DNA of 6,390 bases from an uncultured Clostridium sp. (GTDB lineage Bacteria; Bacillota; Clostridia; Oscillospirales; Acutalibacteraceae): NCBI GenBank assembly GCA_900547915.1, contig URIN01000094.1, positions 1 through 6,390 of the forward strand, written 5' to 3'. The notes under the pieces were generated by a model, which worked only from the letters and a program-made list of their open reading frames with translations, was not told the origin of the DNA and did no database searches. Shown here piece after piece: positions 1 to 6,225 of the stretch (position 1 is its first letter; each line of letters opens with the position of its first letter). The position numbers and the translations under genes were made by a program.

Positions 1-488
1 TGCATAGCCTCTTTGATGCTGATGCCTTCTTTTATCCTGATGAAATTCGTTGTCATCTTGCTGCCTATCTCATCATCATCAAATGAAGCAACAAGCAGAA
101 CGGACTTTTTAGTTTCATCATCCATCAGGTCAATAAGAGCTTTTCTTTCCGCTTTGCCCAACTGCTTCAGATATTCGGCAGCGGAGTCTGCTTCAGTTTC
201 ACTAAGTACTTCTGCCTGCTTTTTTATACCGAGTTCTTTGAAGTAAACGCCGTAGTCATCTGCGTATTCCAGAATGTCTGAAATCGTTTCCGAATCAAGA
301 ATGTTGTATATCTTCATTCTTTCATCTTTGCTAAGTAATTCTAAAACGGCGGCTATATCGTTTTCGTGGTAGTCAAGCAGCTTTTCCTTGAGTGCTTTTG
401 GCGAAAGGTTGCTTCTTATAATGCTTATAAGTTCCTGCTGGTAATCGGGGTGCTGTTTTATTTCGTTTCTGTTGTTTCTGTTTTCCAC
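1..488 (-). CDS. mgtE: Magnesium transporter MgtE, N-terminal part (3' end lost at contig edge)
   Basis: MgtE is a dimeric Mg2+ channel/transporter of the inner membrane. Its cytoplasmic N domain and CBS pair sense Mg2+ and gate the pore. The visible 162 codons cover the helical N domain (about residues 15-135, with repeats such as HENDIAAVLELLSKDERMKI) and the start of the first CBS domain (DEIGSKMTTNFIRIKEG, residues 139-155). The rest of the CBS pair and the membrane domain lie off the left edge; full proteins are about 450 residues. The start is GTG at 488-486, with AAGGGAG at 504-498 and a 9-nt spacer. An in-frame TGA at 506-504, overlapping that binding site, rules out any earlier start. 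The ATG two bases upstream (490-488) is in another frame and stops after ten codons. A promoter, a small ORF and a structured leader lie upstream, so Mg2+-dependent control is plausible but unproven. The family call is firm by motif recognition. Confidence 0.9.
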   Translation of the reverse strand, partial: MENRNNRNEIKQHPDYQQELISIIRSNLSPKALKEKLLDYHENDIAAVLELLSKDERMKIYNILDSETISDILEYADDYGVYFKELGIKKQAEVLSETEADSAAEYLKQLGKAERKALIDLMDDETKKSVLLVASFDDDEIGSKMTTNFIRIKEGISIKEAM

Positions 489-497
489 ATTGCAAAA

Positions 498-504
498 CTC
501 CCTT
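498..504 (-). promoter_or_regulatory. Ribosome binding site of mgtE (decides the GTG start)
   Basis: AAGGGAG on the minus strand lies 9 nt before GTG 488-486. It overlaps the TGA (506-504) that closes the mgtE frame upstream. It therefore fixes the GTG as the start, even though an out-of-frame ATG overlaps the same bases. Confidence 0.7.
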
Positions 505-528
505 CAGTAAATTTTTTCGCGTGTAAAG

Positions 529-621
529 GGATTTTTTTGCTCAAAAAAGGCATAAAAAATCCACTGCCACCTTTTCAGGACGCAAAACTTTTCTGAACGC
601 GCTTTTACTCGGTAGGGCAAT
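529..621 (-). promoter_or_regulatory. Structured leader of mgtE with competing hairpins (candidate riboswitch or attenuator)
   Basis: Read on the minus strand, ATTGCC (621-616) plus ACC (613-611) can pair with GGT (571-569) plus GGCAGT (568-563), with a two-base bulge. This stem encloses an inner TTCAG/CTGAA hairpin (597-593 / 578-574). The 3' strand of this outer stem also takes part in two terminator-like alternatives. One is GGCA (568-565) with TGCC (552-549), followed at once by six T (548-543). The other is AAAAGG (575-570) with CCTTTT (550-545). A further inverted repeat, GGATTTTTT/AAAAAATCC, spans 562-529. Mutually exclusive stems ahead of a T-run resemble a riboswitch expression platform. 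The terminator stems are short (4-6 bp), and I recognise no known class. Conserved M-box (ykoK) motifs are not seen. Function is inference. Confidence 0.35.
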
Positions 622-658
622 GGTAAACAATACTTTATTTCAATATATGCCTTATATA

Positions 659-748
659 TTAAAATGAAAAATACGGGCGGCCGAAATATGCCGCGAATCC
701 GTTGTCAGTATTGCCTGCCGCGCCCCTACTTCGTGAACTGCCGTCCAT
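659..748 (-). CDS. Small ORF, 29 aa, in the mgtE leader (possible leader peptide or microprotein)
   Basis: ATG at 748-746 and TAA at 661-659 encode a 29-residue peptide beginning MDGSSRSRGAAG and ending FGRPYFSF. AGAGG at 760-756 sits 7 nt before the ATG, and a near-consensus promoter lies about 30 nt further upstream, so transcription and translation signals are both good. The peptide is Gly/Ser/Arg-rich in its first half and aromatic at its C-terminus. It has no signal peptide or membrane helix, and I do not recognise a family. It ends about 170 nt before mgtE, in a different frame (offset 260 nt), so it is not an mgtE N-terminal extension. It could be a leader peptide whose translation affects downstream folding, by loose analogy with mgtL upstream of Salmonella mgtA. 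It could also be an independent small protein or a chance ORF within an RNA element. Confidence 0.45.
   Translation of the reverse strand: MDGSSRSRGAAGNTDNGFAAYFGRPYFSF
661..694 (-). terminator. Terminator-like hairpin inside the 3' end of the small ORF
   Basis: On the minus strand GCGGC (694-690) pairs with GCCGC (681-677) around an 8-base loop. Three bases follow, then TATTTTTC and another TTTT (673-661). The stem is GC-only but just 5 bp, and the T-run is offset, so it would be a weak intrinsic terminator. It overlaps the last third of the small ORF. A translating ribosome would therefore disrupt it, which fits attenuation but does not prove it. Confidence 0.25.
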
Positions 749-780
749 ATTCTCACCTCTTTTTTTCAAATTTCGCAACT

Positions 781-809
781 AATATATCACACAAAAATTT
801 ATATGTCAA
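781..809 (-). promoter_or_regulatory. Sigma-A promoter for the small ORF and mgtE
   Basis: A perfect -35 TTGACA (809-804) is separated by exactly 17 bases from TATATT (786-781) on the minus strand. Transcription should start near 774, about 26 nt before the small-ORF ATG and about 285 nt before the mgtE start. This gives an unusually long mgtE leader. I see no better promoter between the small ORF and mgtE, so both are probably on one transcript. Confidence 0.75.
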
Positions 810-854
810 TGTTAAATCCGAATGCCGCTTTATTTTTATAAGCTAAGCCGTGTG

Positions 855-884
855 TTGCAAACATATACCTCATTGTGTTAAAAT
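855..884 (+). promoter_or_regulatory. Probable promoter of the ygiQ-type gene
   Basis: TTGCAA (855-860) and TAAAAT (879-884) are separated by 18 bases, and the gene starts 29 bases downstream. The -35 matches four of six consensus bases and the -10 matches five. The promoter is divergent from the mgtE promoter, with about 45 bp between the two -35 elements. Confidence 0.4.
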
Positions 885-901
885 ATAAAGAACCAATTTT
901 T

Positions 902-907
902 AAGGAG
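902..907 (+). promoter_or_regulatory. Ribosome binding site that sets the ygiQ start at 914
   Basis: AAGGAG lies 6 bases before ATG 914. The longer frame opening at GTG 875 has no such site, overlaps the predicted -10 element, and would add 13 residues that do not fit the family N-terminus. The ATG is therefore preferred. Confidence 0.8.
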
Positions 908-913
908 AATGTT

Positions 914-2773
914 ATGGGCTCATTTCTTCCTGTAAACGCAAAAGAATGTAAGAGCAGGGGATGGGATACGGTCGATTTCGTGTATGTTACCGGCGATGCT
1001 TATGTTGACCACCCGTCCTTCGGCGTTTCAATAATTTCTCGTGTGCTTGAAAACGAGGGCTTCAGAGTTGCCATACTCAGCCAGCCGGACTGGCATCGTG
1101 ATTCGGATTTTACACAGTTTGGCACACCGCGTCTAGGATTTCTTGTTACGGCTGGAAATATAGATTCAATGGTGGCGCATTATACAGCTGCCAAAAAGAT
1201 ACGCAGCAATGATGCGTACACCCCGGGCGGTAAGGCTGGCAAAAGACCGGACAGAGCTGTTACCGTCTATTCAAGAATAATAAAGCGCCTATATCCAGAT
1301 TCTCCGCTTATTATCGGCGGCCTAGAAGCGTCATTGCGCCGCTTTGCGCATTATGACTATTGGGCGGATAAGATAATGCCCTCCGTGCTTATTGATTCGG
1401 GCGCGGATCTGCTTATCTACGGTATGGGTGAAAAGCAGATTGCCGAGATAGCTCATCGTCTTGATAAGGGTGAAAGTGTAAACAGCCTAACCGATATTAA
1501 AGGCACTTGTTATGCCGTTGATGTGCGTGATACGCCTTACAGGGGCGTTGAGGTGCCCTCGCTTGAAAACTGTGTTAATTCAAAAAAAGAATACGCAAAA
1601 TCAGTGCGTGTTGAGCAGGACGAGCAGGACCATATCCGCGGCAAAGCAGTGCGCCAAAGGCACGGAAAACTTATGCTTGTGCAAAACGAGCCAATGCCGC
1701 CGCTTGAAACTGAAGAGCTTGACAGAGTTTATGCCCTGCCGTATATGAGAACATATCATCCGTCATATGAGGCGCTCGGAGGTGTTCCCGGTATTGAGGA
1801 AGTGAGGTTTTCTATAACGCACAACCGCGGCTGTTACGGCGGGTGTAATTTCTGTTCAATACAGTTTCATCAGGGGCGTTATGTAACCTCGCGCAGTAAG
1901 GAAAGCATAATCAGAGAAGCAAAACTCGTCACTCAGATGCCTGGTTTTAAGGGATATATCCACGATATAGGCGGCCCCACCGCAAATTTCCGCCGCCCTT
2001 CCTGTGATTTTCAGCTTACTCACGGACTGTGCAAAGGTAAAAAATGCCTTGCGCCAAAACCGTGCCCAAATCTTATAGCAGACCACAGCGAGTATCTTGA
2101 TATACTGCGTTCGGTGCGCAGTCTCCCTAATATTAAAAAGGTGTTTATCAGAAGCGGAATAAGATATGATTATCTGCTTCAGGATAAGGACGATACTTTC
2201 TTTAAAGAGCTTGTAAAATACCATGTTTCGGGGCAGTTAAAGGTTGCGCCGGAGCATTGCAGTGCCGCAGTGCTTGATAAAATGGGAAAACCGCATATAG
2301 AGGCTTATATCGAGTTTTCAAAACGTTATTTCAGTTATACAAACTCGGTGCATAAAGAGCAGTACCTTGTGCCTTATCTTATGTCAAGCCATCCGGGCTC
2401 AACACTTGATGACGCAATTGAGCTTGCCTGCTTCCTAAAGAAGAATCACATCAGACCTGAGCAGGTGCAGGATTTTTATCCTACTCCCGGAACTATATCT
2501 ACATGTATGTTTTATACAGAACTTGATCCGTATACAATGGAACATGTTTATGTTGCAAAAACGCAGCACGAAAAAGCGCTTCAGCGTGCGCTTCTTCAGT
2601 ATTATGATCCTAAAAAACGTGAGTTTTGCGAGGAAGCACTCAGAAAAGCACACAGGCAGGACCTTATAGGAAACGGTAAAAACTGCCTTATCCCGGGAAT
2701 GCCGAACAACAGATATAATCAGAAAAAGCGCCCTGTTTACGGTAAGAATCAGCGGGGAAAATATAAAAAATAA
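914..2773 (+). CDS. ygiQ: YgiQ family (UPF0313) radical SAM protein
   Basis: This 619-residue cytoplasmic protein belongs to a widespread radical SAM family. Its substrate, to my knowledge, is not established. From ATG 914 the N-terminus shows the family signature GDAYVDHPSFG (residues 27-37) and GGLEASLRRFAHYDYW (135-150). The radical SAM core follows with CYGGCNFC (C307, C311, C314), a CX3CX2C motif that binds the SAM-cleaving [4Fe-4S] cluster. A second Cys group (C364, C373, C378, C384) sits where family members have a conserved cysteine-rich stretch and could hold another metal centre. Further core motifs include VAPEH (444-448) and VPYLMSSHPGS (486-496). The C-terminal 19 residues are Lys/Arg-rich and look disordered. 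Length is within the roughly 600-740 expected for the family, and the ORF is intact. The gene stands alone between its own promoter and a terminator, so context does not reveal its role. Confidence 0.93.
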   Translation: MGSFLPVNAKECKSRGWDTVDFVYVTGDAYVDHPSFGVSIISRVLENEGFRVAILSQPDWHRDSDFTQFGTPRLGFLVTAGNIDSMVAHYTAAKKIRSNDAYTPGGKAGKRPDRAVTVYSRIIKRLYPDSPLIIGGLEASLRRFAHYDYWADKIMPSVLIDSGADLLIYGMGEKQIAEIAHRLDKGESVNSLTDIKGTCYAVDVRDTPYRGVEVPSLENCVNSKKEYAKSVRVEQDEQDHIRGKAVRQRHGKLMLVQNEPMPPLETEELDRVYALPYMRTYHPSYEALGGVPGIEEVRFSITHNRGCYGGCNFCSIQFHQGRYVTSRSKESIIREAKLVTQMPGFKGYIHDIGGPTANFRRPSCDFQLTHGLCKGKKCLAPKPCPNLIADHSEYLDILRSVRSLPNIKKVFIRSGIRYDYLLQDKDDTFFKELVKYHVSGQLKVAPEHCSAAVLDKMGKPHIEAYIEFSKRYFSYTNSVHKEQYLVPYLMSSHPGSTLDDAIELACFLKKNHIRPEQVQDFYPTPGTISTCMFYTELDPYTMEHVYVAKTQHEKALQRALLQYYDPKKREFCEEALRKAHRQDLIGNGKNCLIPGMPNNRYNQKKRPVYGKNQRGKYKK

Positions 2774-2789
2774 TTAGATTATAAAAAAA

Positions 2790-2830
2790 CAGCACCCAAA
2801 CGTAAAAGTCCGGGTGCTGCTTTTATTTTG
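2790..2830. terminator. Bidirectional intrinsic terminator between convergent genes
   Basis: An 8-bp stem, CAGCACCC (2790-2797) with GGGTGCTG (2812-2819), surrounds a 14-base loop. Plus-strand transcripts then meet CTTTTATTTT (2820-2829). On the minus strand the seven A at 2783-2789 become a T-run, so the same hairpin can end the glycoside hydrolase transcript from the other side. Confidence 0.85.
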
Positions 2831-2854
2831 CGGTTGTCTTGAAAATTTATATGA

Positions 2855-4846
2855 TTACCAAGCGTTAAAATATCTGTGCAATGCGTTTTCAATTCCGCAG
2901 GCTACGCTGTTCGGGTCATCCATGGTCTTGTCACATCCCACTCTGAATACCATTACTCCTCCGCAACCCGTAAACAGTGCATAGGCAGTTTTATCGCCAG
3001 CAAGGGCAGGGGAGCAGAATGTCCCTTCATATACCTGGTCTGCATCGTGAACATTATAATATTTGTTTTCCCAGTAATTTGCTTCGTCAAGGTCGCGCCA
3101 GGTTGCCCAGTAGGGAGTTGAGTTGACAGGTCTGCCGTAAGCGGCTATTCCGATAATTATCTTTTTGATGTCGGCACCGTTTTTAATGAATTCCGCAAGT
3201 CCTTCCTGAGCCTGCTGAAGTGAACTCTGATAGCCGTCTTCATCATTTCCGTCATATGCCATAAACTGGATCTGATCGATTCTGTCCATTGTTTCTTGGC
3301 TCAAACCAAGACTGCTGGCTGAAAGAGCGGCTGAAAGTATTGCATCTTGGTCAGCTTTTTTTAGTCCGTCATCAAGTCTAGCAATAAAATTATCAAAACA
3401 TTTCCAGTCATCGGCTGTCTGAGGGTACTCCCAGTCAATATCAACTCCGTCAAAGCCGTATTTTGTGGTGAATTCAATAATTTTATCAGCTATTGATTCC
3501 CAATTTTTTCCCATATACGCATTTACACCGTTGTGTTCGTCACCCCATGTGCCGTCTGCAAGCGCCGTAATGATGAGCTTTACTTCGTGATCCTTATTTG
3601 AACGGCGTGAAATGATTTCTTTCAGTGCTTCAATCTCACGTGCAAATTGTTCTTCGCCGCCTTCTCCGAAACTCATATTTCCGTTTTCGTCCCAACTTAC
3701 AGCGCCGAAAACTATAATGGTGCTGTAAACATCGTAAAAGCGTGCGTAGTTTGCAACATATTCGTCACCGCGTGCCAGAATTTCAGTCGGCACATCTCCG
3801 TCAAGCCTCTGATATGCCGTAACTTCAAAGTTGCCGGCATCTCTTTTAGGCTCGTTGTAAAGTTTAAGTGATTTTATTTTTGCAGGAGTGTCACTGCTTC
3901 TGAATTTATCAACTGAAAGGCGAATGCGGTCTGTTGTTACAGCGTCAAAACTGCAAAGTCGCTGTGACTGTATTTTTTCACTCTGATATACCGTTTCCCA
4001 TTCTCCGTTTATAAGTGCCTGTAGTCTGAAATACTGCACTTCGTTTCCTGACTCTTCAATAATTGCTGTGTTGAAAGTTTTTGCACCGTCAAGTTCAATT
4101 TCGGTATAGCAGTTATTTATATCGGGATAACCTTCTTCGGGCATTCGGTCAGGGTATTGAGCCGTCCAGCAATTATTATTGTCCGAAAGCAGGTTGACTG
4201 CGTCTGCCTGTTCGCCTCTTTTAAGACTTTCGTACACTATCTTGGCTCCCTCCATAAGATTTCCTGATTTAAGAGCTATTTCAGGCGCACCGGAGACTGA
4301 GCTTTCCATCCCCATGTTTGAAAAAACTGTTGGGCTTAATATAAGCGCCCCTATCAGTATGCAGGCAATGGCCGTTTTTAATGCTTTTTTGCTGTTTGGG
4401 GCAACTGTCAGCGCAAGCGCAGCTGCTAGTGCCGTTCCTAGATAAGCAATGTTCGGAAGCAGGCTGTCAAATCCGTTTGCAAATCCGCTTGCTGTAATCC
4501 CCTTGTCAAGTCCGAAAAGCAAAGCAAATGTGTAAATGAATGCGATTATGCTGATTACAGCAAAAATCATGTGCACGGCTTTAAAGATAGTTGTACCTTT
4601 GCTTTGCGACTTTTTTAAATTAAAGGTGTTTAAAAGAATTGAAATCAGAGAAACGGCTCCCGAAATGCCAATGATACAAAACATCAGGGTAATAAAACCG
4701 TCTCCAAGAGGGTAAATCTCAGCCATCCAGCCGTATGCAAAGCTGCTGCTGTAAAAAAAAGCAAATGCGGCCGCGGATAGAGCGAAAAAGATAAACGATC
4801 CTGTTCGTGAATTTACTGCGTCAGCAATTTTTTTTATAATCTTCAT
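2855..4846 (-). CDS. Membrane-anchored GH18 glycoside hydrolase (chitinase type) with discoidin-like domain
   Basis: This 663-residue protein has three parts. Residues 1-175 contain five predicted membrane helices (about 17-37, 51-72, 87-111, 131-149, 157-175). Lys/Arg-rich segments (1-14, 77-84, 152-157) would be cytoplasmic, which places the rest outside the cell. Residues about 185-332 resemble an F5/8 type C (discoidin) fold, as in CBM32-like carbohydrate-binding modules. Residues about 338-655 form a GH18 TIM barrel. Strand 4 carries DGVDIDWEYP with catalytic acid E473 and supporting D469 and D471. Strand 6 has MAYDG (Y531), strand 7 IIIGIAAYGRP, and strand 8 GVMVFRVG, where the usual Trp is Phe634. 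GH18 enzymes cleave beta-1,4-GlcNAc bonds by substrate-assisted retention. Chitin oligomers, N-glycan cores or a cell-wall substrate are possible. ATG 4846 follows GAGGGG (4857-4852) by five bases. No LysM or SleL-like features are seen. The GH18 call is firm; the substrate is unknown. Confidence 0.9.
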   Translation of the reverse strand: MKIIKKIADAVNSRTGSFIFFALSAAAFAFFYSSSFAYGWMAEIYPLGDGFITLMFCIIGISGAVSLISILLNTFNLKKSQSKGTTIFKAVHMIFAVISIIAFIYTFALLFGLDKGITASGFANGFDSLLPNIAYLGTALAAALALTVAPNSKKALKTAIACILIGALILSPTVFSNMGMESSVSGAPEIALKSGNLMEGAKIVYESLKRGEQADAVNLLSDNNNCWTAQYPDRMPEEGYPDINNCYTEIELDGAKTFNTAIIEESGNEVQYFRLQALINGEWETVYQSEKIQSQRLCSFDAVTTDRIRLSVDKFRSSDTPAKIKSLKLYNEPKRDAGNFEVTAYQRLDGDVPTEILARGDEYVANYARFYDVYSTIIVFGAVSWDENGNMSFGEGGEEQFAREIEALKEIISRRSNKDHEVKLIITALADGTWGDEHNGVNAYMGKNWESIADKIIEFTTKYGFDGVDIDWEYPQTADDWKCFDNFIARLDDGLKKADQDAILSAALSASSLGLSQETMDRIDQIQFMAYDGNDEDGYQSSLQQAQEGLAEFIKNGADIKKIIIGIAAYGRPVNSTPYWATWRDLDEANYWENKYYNVHDADQVYEGTFCSPALAGDKTAYALFTGCGGVMVFRVGCDKTMDDPNSVACGIENALHRYFNAW

Positions 4847-4887
4847 AGTAACCCCTCATAAAAAATTTTTTTGGTATTACCCATTTA

Positions 4888-4916
4888 ATTCTATCATAAG
4901 AAATTTTGTCCTACAA
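4888..4916 (-). promoter_or_regulatory. Extended -10 promoter of the GH18 gene
   Basis: Minus-strand TAGAAT (4893-4888) is directly preceded by TGA, giving an extended -10 element. TTGTAG (4916-4911) lies 17 bases upstream as a weak -35 (three of six matches). The start of transcription would be near 4881, about 35 nt before the ATG. An intergenic direct repeat overlaps the -35 and spacer. Confidence 0.55.
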
Positions 4917-4962
4917 TTCAAAAATCGGAAAATTAAACCCATTAAACGGTAATTTTGACCTA
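4902..4962. repeat. 12-base imperfect direct repeat in the divergent promoter region (possible operator)
   Basis: AATTTTGTCCTA (4902-4913) and AATTTTGACCTA (4951-4962) match at 11 of 12 bases, 49 bases apart. The first copy overlaps the -35 and spacer of the GH18 promoter, where a bound protein would block polymerase. No regulator gene is adjacent, and the DNA here is very AT-rich, so chance similarity remains possible. Confidence 0.3.
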
Positions 4963-5016
4963 AAAAACGGCAGAAATTTATGTCATTATTAAATTTTTTT
5001 GACTGAAATTACGCTC

Positions 5017-5045
5017 TTTAAAATCCTGGTATTATTTGATATAAT
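5017..5045 (+). promoter_or_regulatory. Extended -10 promoter of the aldo/keto reductase gene
   Basis: A perfect TATAAT (5040-5045) is preceded by TGA to give an extended -10. TTTAAA (5017-5022) is a four-of-six -35 with a 17-base spacer. Transcription should start near 5052, about 27 nt before the ATG at 5079. Confidence 0.7.
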
Positions 5046-5078
5046 TAAATCAAGCGAAAATCTGAGGGAGGAATTTAT

Positions 5079-6170
5079 ATGAAAAAACTCGGCTTCGGTC
5101 TTATGCGTTTGCCAAAAAAAGGGCCTTTTACCGATATAGAGCAGGTTAAATCTATGGTGGATATGTTTCTTGATGCAGGCTTTACCTATTTTGATACAGC
5201 TCATACTTATCTCGGATCTGAGGCTGCGGCAAAAAAAGCACTTGTTTCAAGGCATCCGCGTGATTCATATACGCTTGCAACAAAGTTAAACGTAAATGTT
5301 GCGCCAACAAAAAAAGCCGCTGAAAAGCAGCTTGAAACAAGCCTTGCCAGAACAGGAGCGGGGTATTTTGATTATTACCTGTTGCACGCTATTATGGACG
5401 ATAACTATGATAAGTATGTTAAATTTGGTTTGTGGGATTTTGCCGCTGCGCAAAAGCAGAAAGGAATACTCAAAAATATCGGCTTTTCATTTCATTCCGG
5501 TCCAGACCTGCTGGACAGAATTTTGAATGAGCACCCCGAGGTGGATTTCGTTCAGCTTCAGATAAATTATGCTGACTGGGAAAATCCGTCTGTGCTCTCC
5601 CGAGCAAATTATGAGGTTGCAAGAAAGCACGGCAAGGATATAATTGTTATGGAGCCTGTTAAGGGCGGAAGCCTTGCTAATCCGCAGCCTGAAGTTCAAA
5701 AACTTTTTAAAGAGTGCAACCCCGATATGTCCTGCGCATCGTGGGGCATAAGATTTGCGGCTTCGCTTCCCGGTGTTTTAACTGTCCTTTCAGGTATGTC
5801 GAATACTCAGCAGATGCAGGATAATCTGTCATATATGAAAGATTTTAAACCGCTTGATCAGAAAGAGCAGAAGGTAATTCAGCAGGTGCAGCAGATACTC
5901 GGAAATTCGGCGGCAATAGCCTGCACGGCGTGCAGTTACTGCACAGCGGGCTGTCCTGAGAATATACCCATTCCGGATATTTTTGCAGCCGCAAATAAGC
6001 ATCTTGCAAACGGGCAGACCGAAGAGGCAAAGAAAAGCTATGCTGAGGCAGTGAATAATAGGGGAAAAGCCTCTGACTGTATTGAATGTAAGCAGTGTGA
6101 ACGTGTGTGCCCTCAGCATCTTAAAATCACTGAGCATCTCAAACAGTGCGCCGAACTTCTTGAAAAATAA
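5079..6170 (+). CDS. Aldo/keto reductase with C-terminal 2x[4Fe-4S] ferredoxin-like domain
   Basis: This 363-residue, probably cytoplasmic oxidoreductase joins an aldo/keto reductase barrel (about 1-255) to a dicluster iron-sulfur domain (about 278-350), the COG1453-type arrangement common in anaerobes. The catalytic tetrad is visible as D39 and Y44 (FDTAHTY), K69 (ATKL) and H103 (LLHA). QINYADWE (161-168) and MEPVKGGSLA (191-200) are typical of this subfamily. Cluster motifs are CTACSYCTAGCP (C282, C285, C288, C292) and CIECKQCERVCP (C334, C337, C340, C344). The clusters could pass electrons between a ferredoxin-like partner and the barrel site. The physiological substrate is not known from sequence, and a sugar or carbonyl compound is only a guess. 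ATG 5079 follows GGAGG (5067-5071) by seven bases. The gene has its own promoter and terminator, so it is probably monocistronic. It shares only a promoter region with the divergent GH18 gene. Confidence 0.92.
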   Translation: MKKLGFGLMRLPKKGPFTDIEQVKSMVDMFLDAGFTYFDTAHTYLGSEAAAKKALVSRHPRDSYTLATKLNVNVAPTKKAAEKQLETSLARTGAGYFDYYLLHAIMDDNYDKYVKFGLWDFAAAQKQKGILKNIGFSFHSGPDLLDRILNEHPEVDFVQLQINYADWENPSVLSRANYEVARKHGKDIIVMEPVKGGSLANPQPEVQKLFKECNPDMSCASWGIRFAASLPGVLTVLSGMSNTQQMQDNLSYMKDFKPLDQKEQKVIQQVQQILGNSAAIACTACSYCTAGCPENIPIPDIFAAANKHLANGQTEEAKKSYAEAVNNRGKASDCIECKQCERVCPQHLKITEHLKQCAELLEK

Positions 6171-6182
6171 ATCAGAAAAAAT

Positions 6183-6211
6183 AAAAGCATCGGATATTTC
6201 CGATGCTTTTT
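6183..6211. terminator. Strong bidirectional intrinsic terminator after the aldo/keto reductase
   Basis: A perfect 12-bp stem (6183-6194 with 6199-6210) built on AAAAGCATCGGA and its complement closes a 4-base TATT loop and ends in a T-run on the plus strand. A-rich bases at 6176-6186 provide a T-run on the minus strand. The hairpin therefore also serves the convergent partial gene on the right. Confidence 0.9.
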
Positions 6212-6225
6212 GTTTATTATATTTG

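Noticed and set aside
13..596. Two plus-strand frames (13-246 and 366-596) over and just beyond mgtE
   Set aside because: The minus strand encodes a clear MgtE domain. The Ser/Phe/Leu-rich plus-strand translations are typical antisense shadows.
488..780. M-box (ykoK) magnesium riboswitch upstream of mgtE
   Set aside because: This was expected from the gene, but the conserved core segments such as the GGAAAUGUCGA-type stretch are not visible on the minus strand. A covariance search would be decisive.
664..846. Plus-strand 60-codon frame in the mgtE-ygiQ intergenic region
   Set aside because: It has no ribosome binding site, reads antisense through the small ORF and the minus-strand promoter, and its translation looks random.
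875..913. GTG start 13 codons upstream for the ygiQ-type gene
   Set aside because: It has no ribosome binding site, overlaps the predicted -10 region, and the family N-terminus begins at the ATG at 914, which has AAGGAG in place.
4999..5024. TTGACT / TAAAAT as the reductase promoter
   Set aside because: The spacer is only 14 bases. The downstream extended -10 TGATATAAT with a 17-base spacer is a far better fit.
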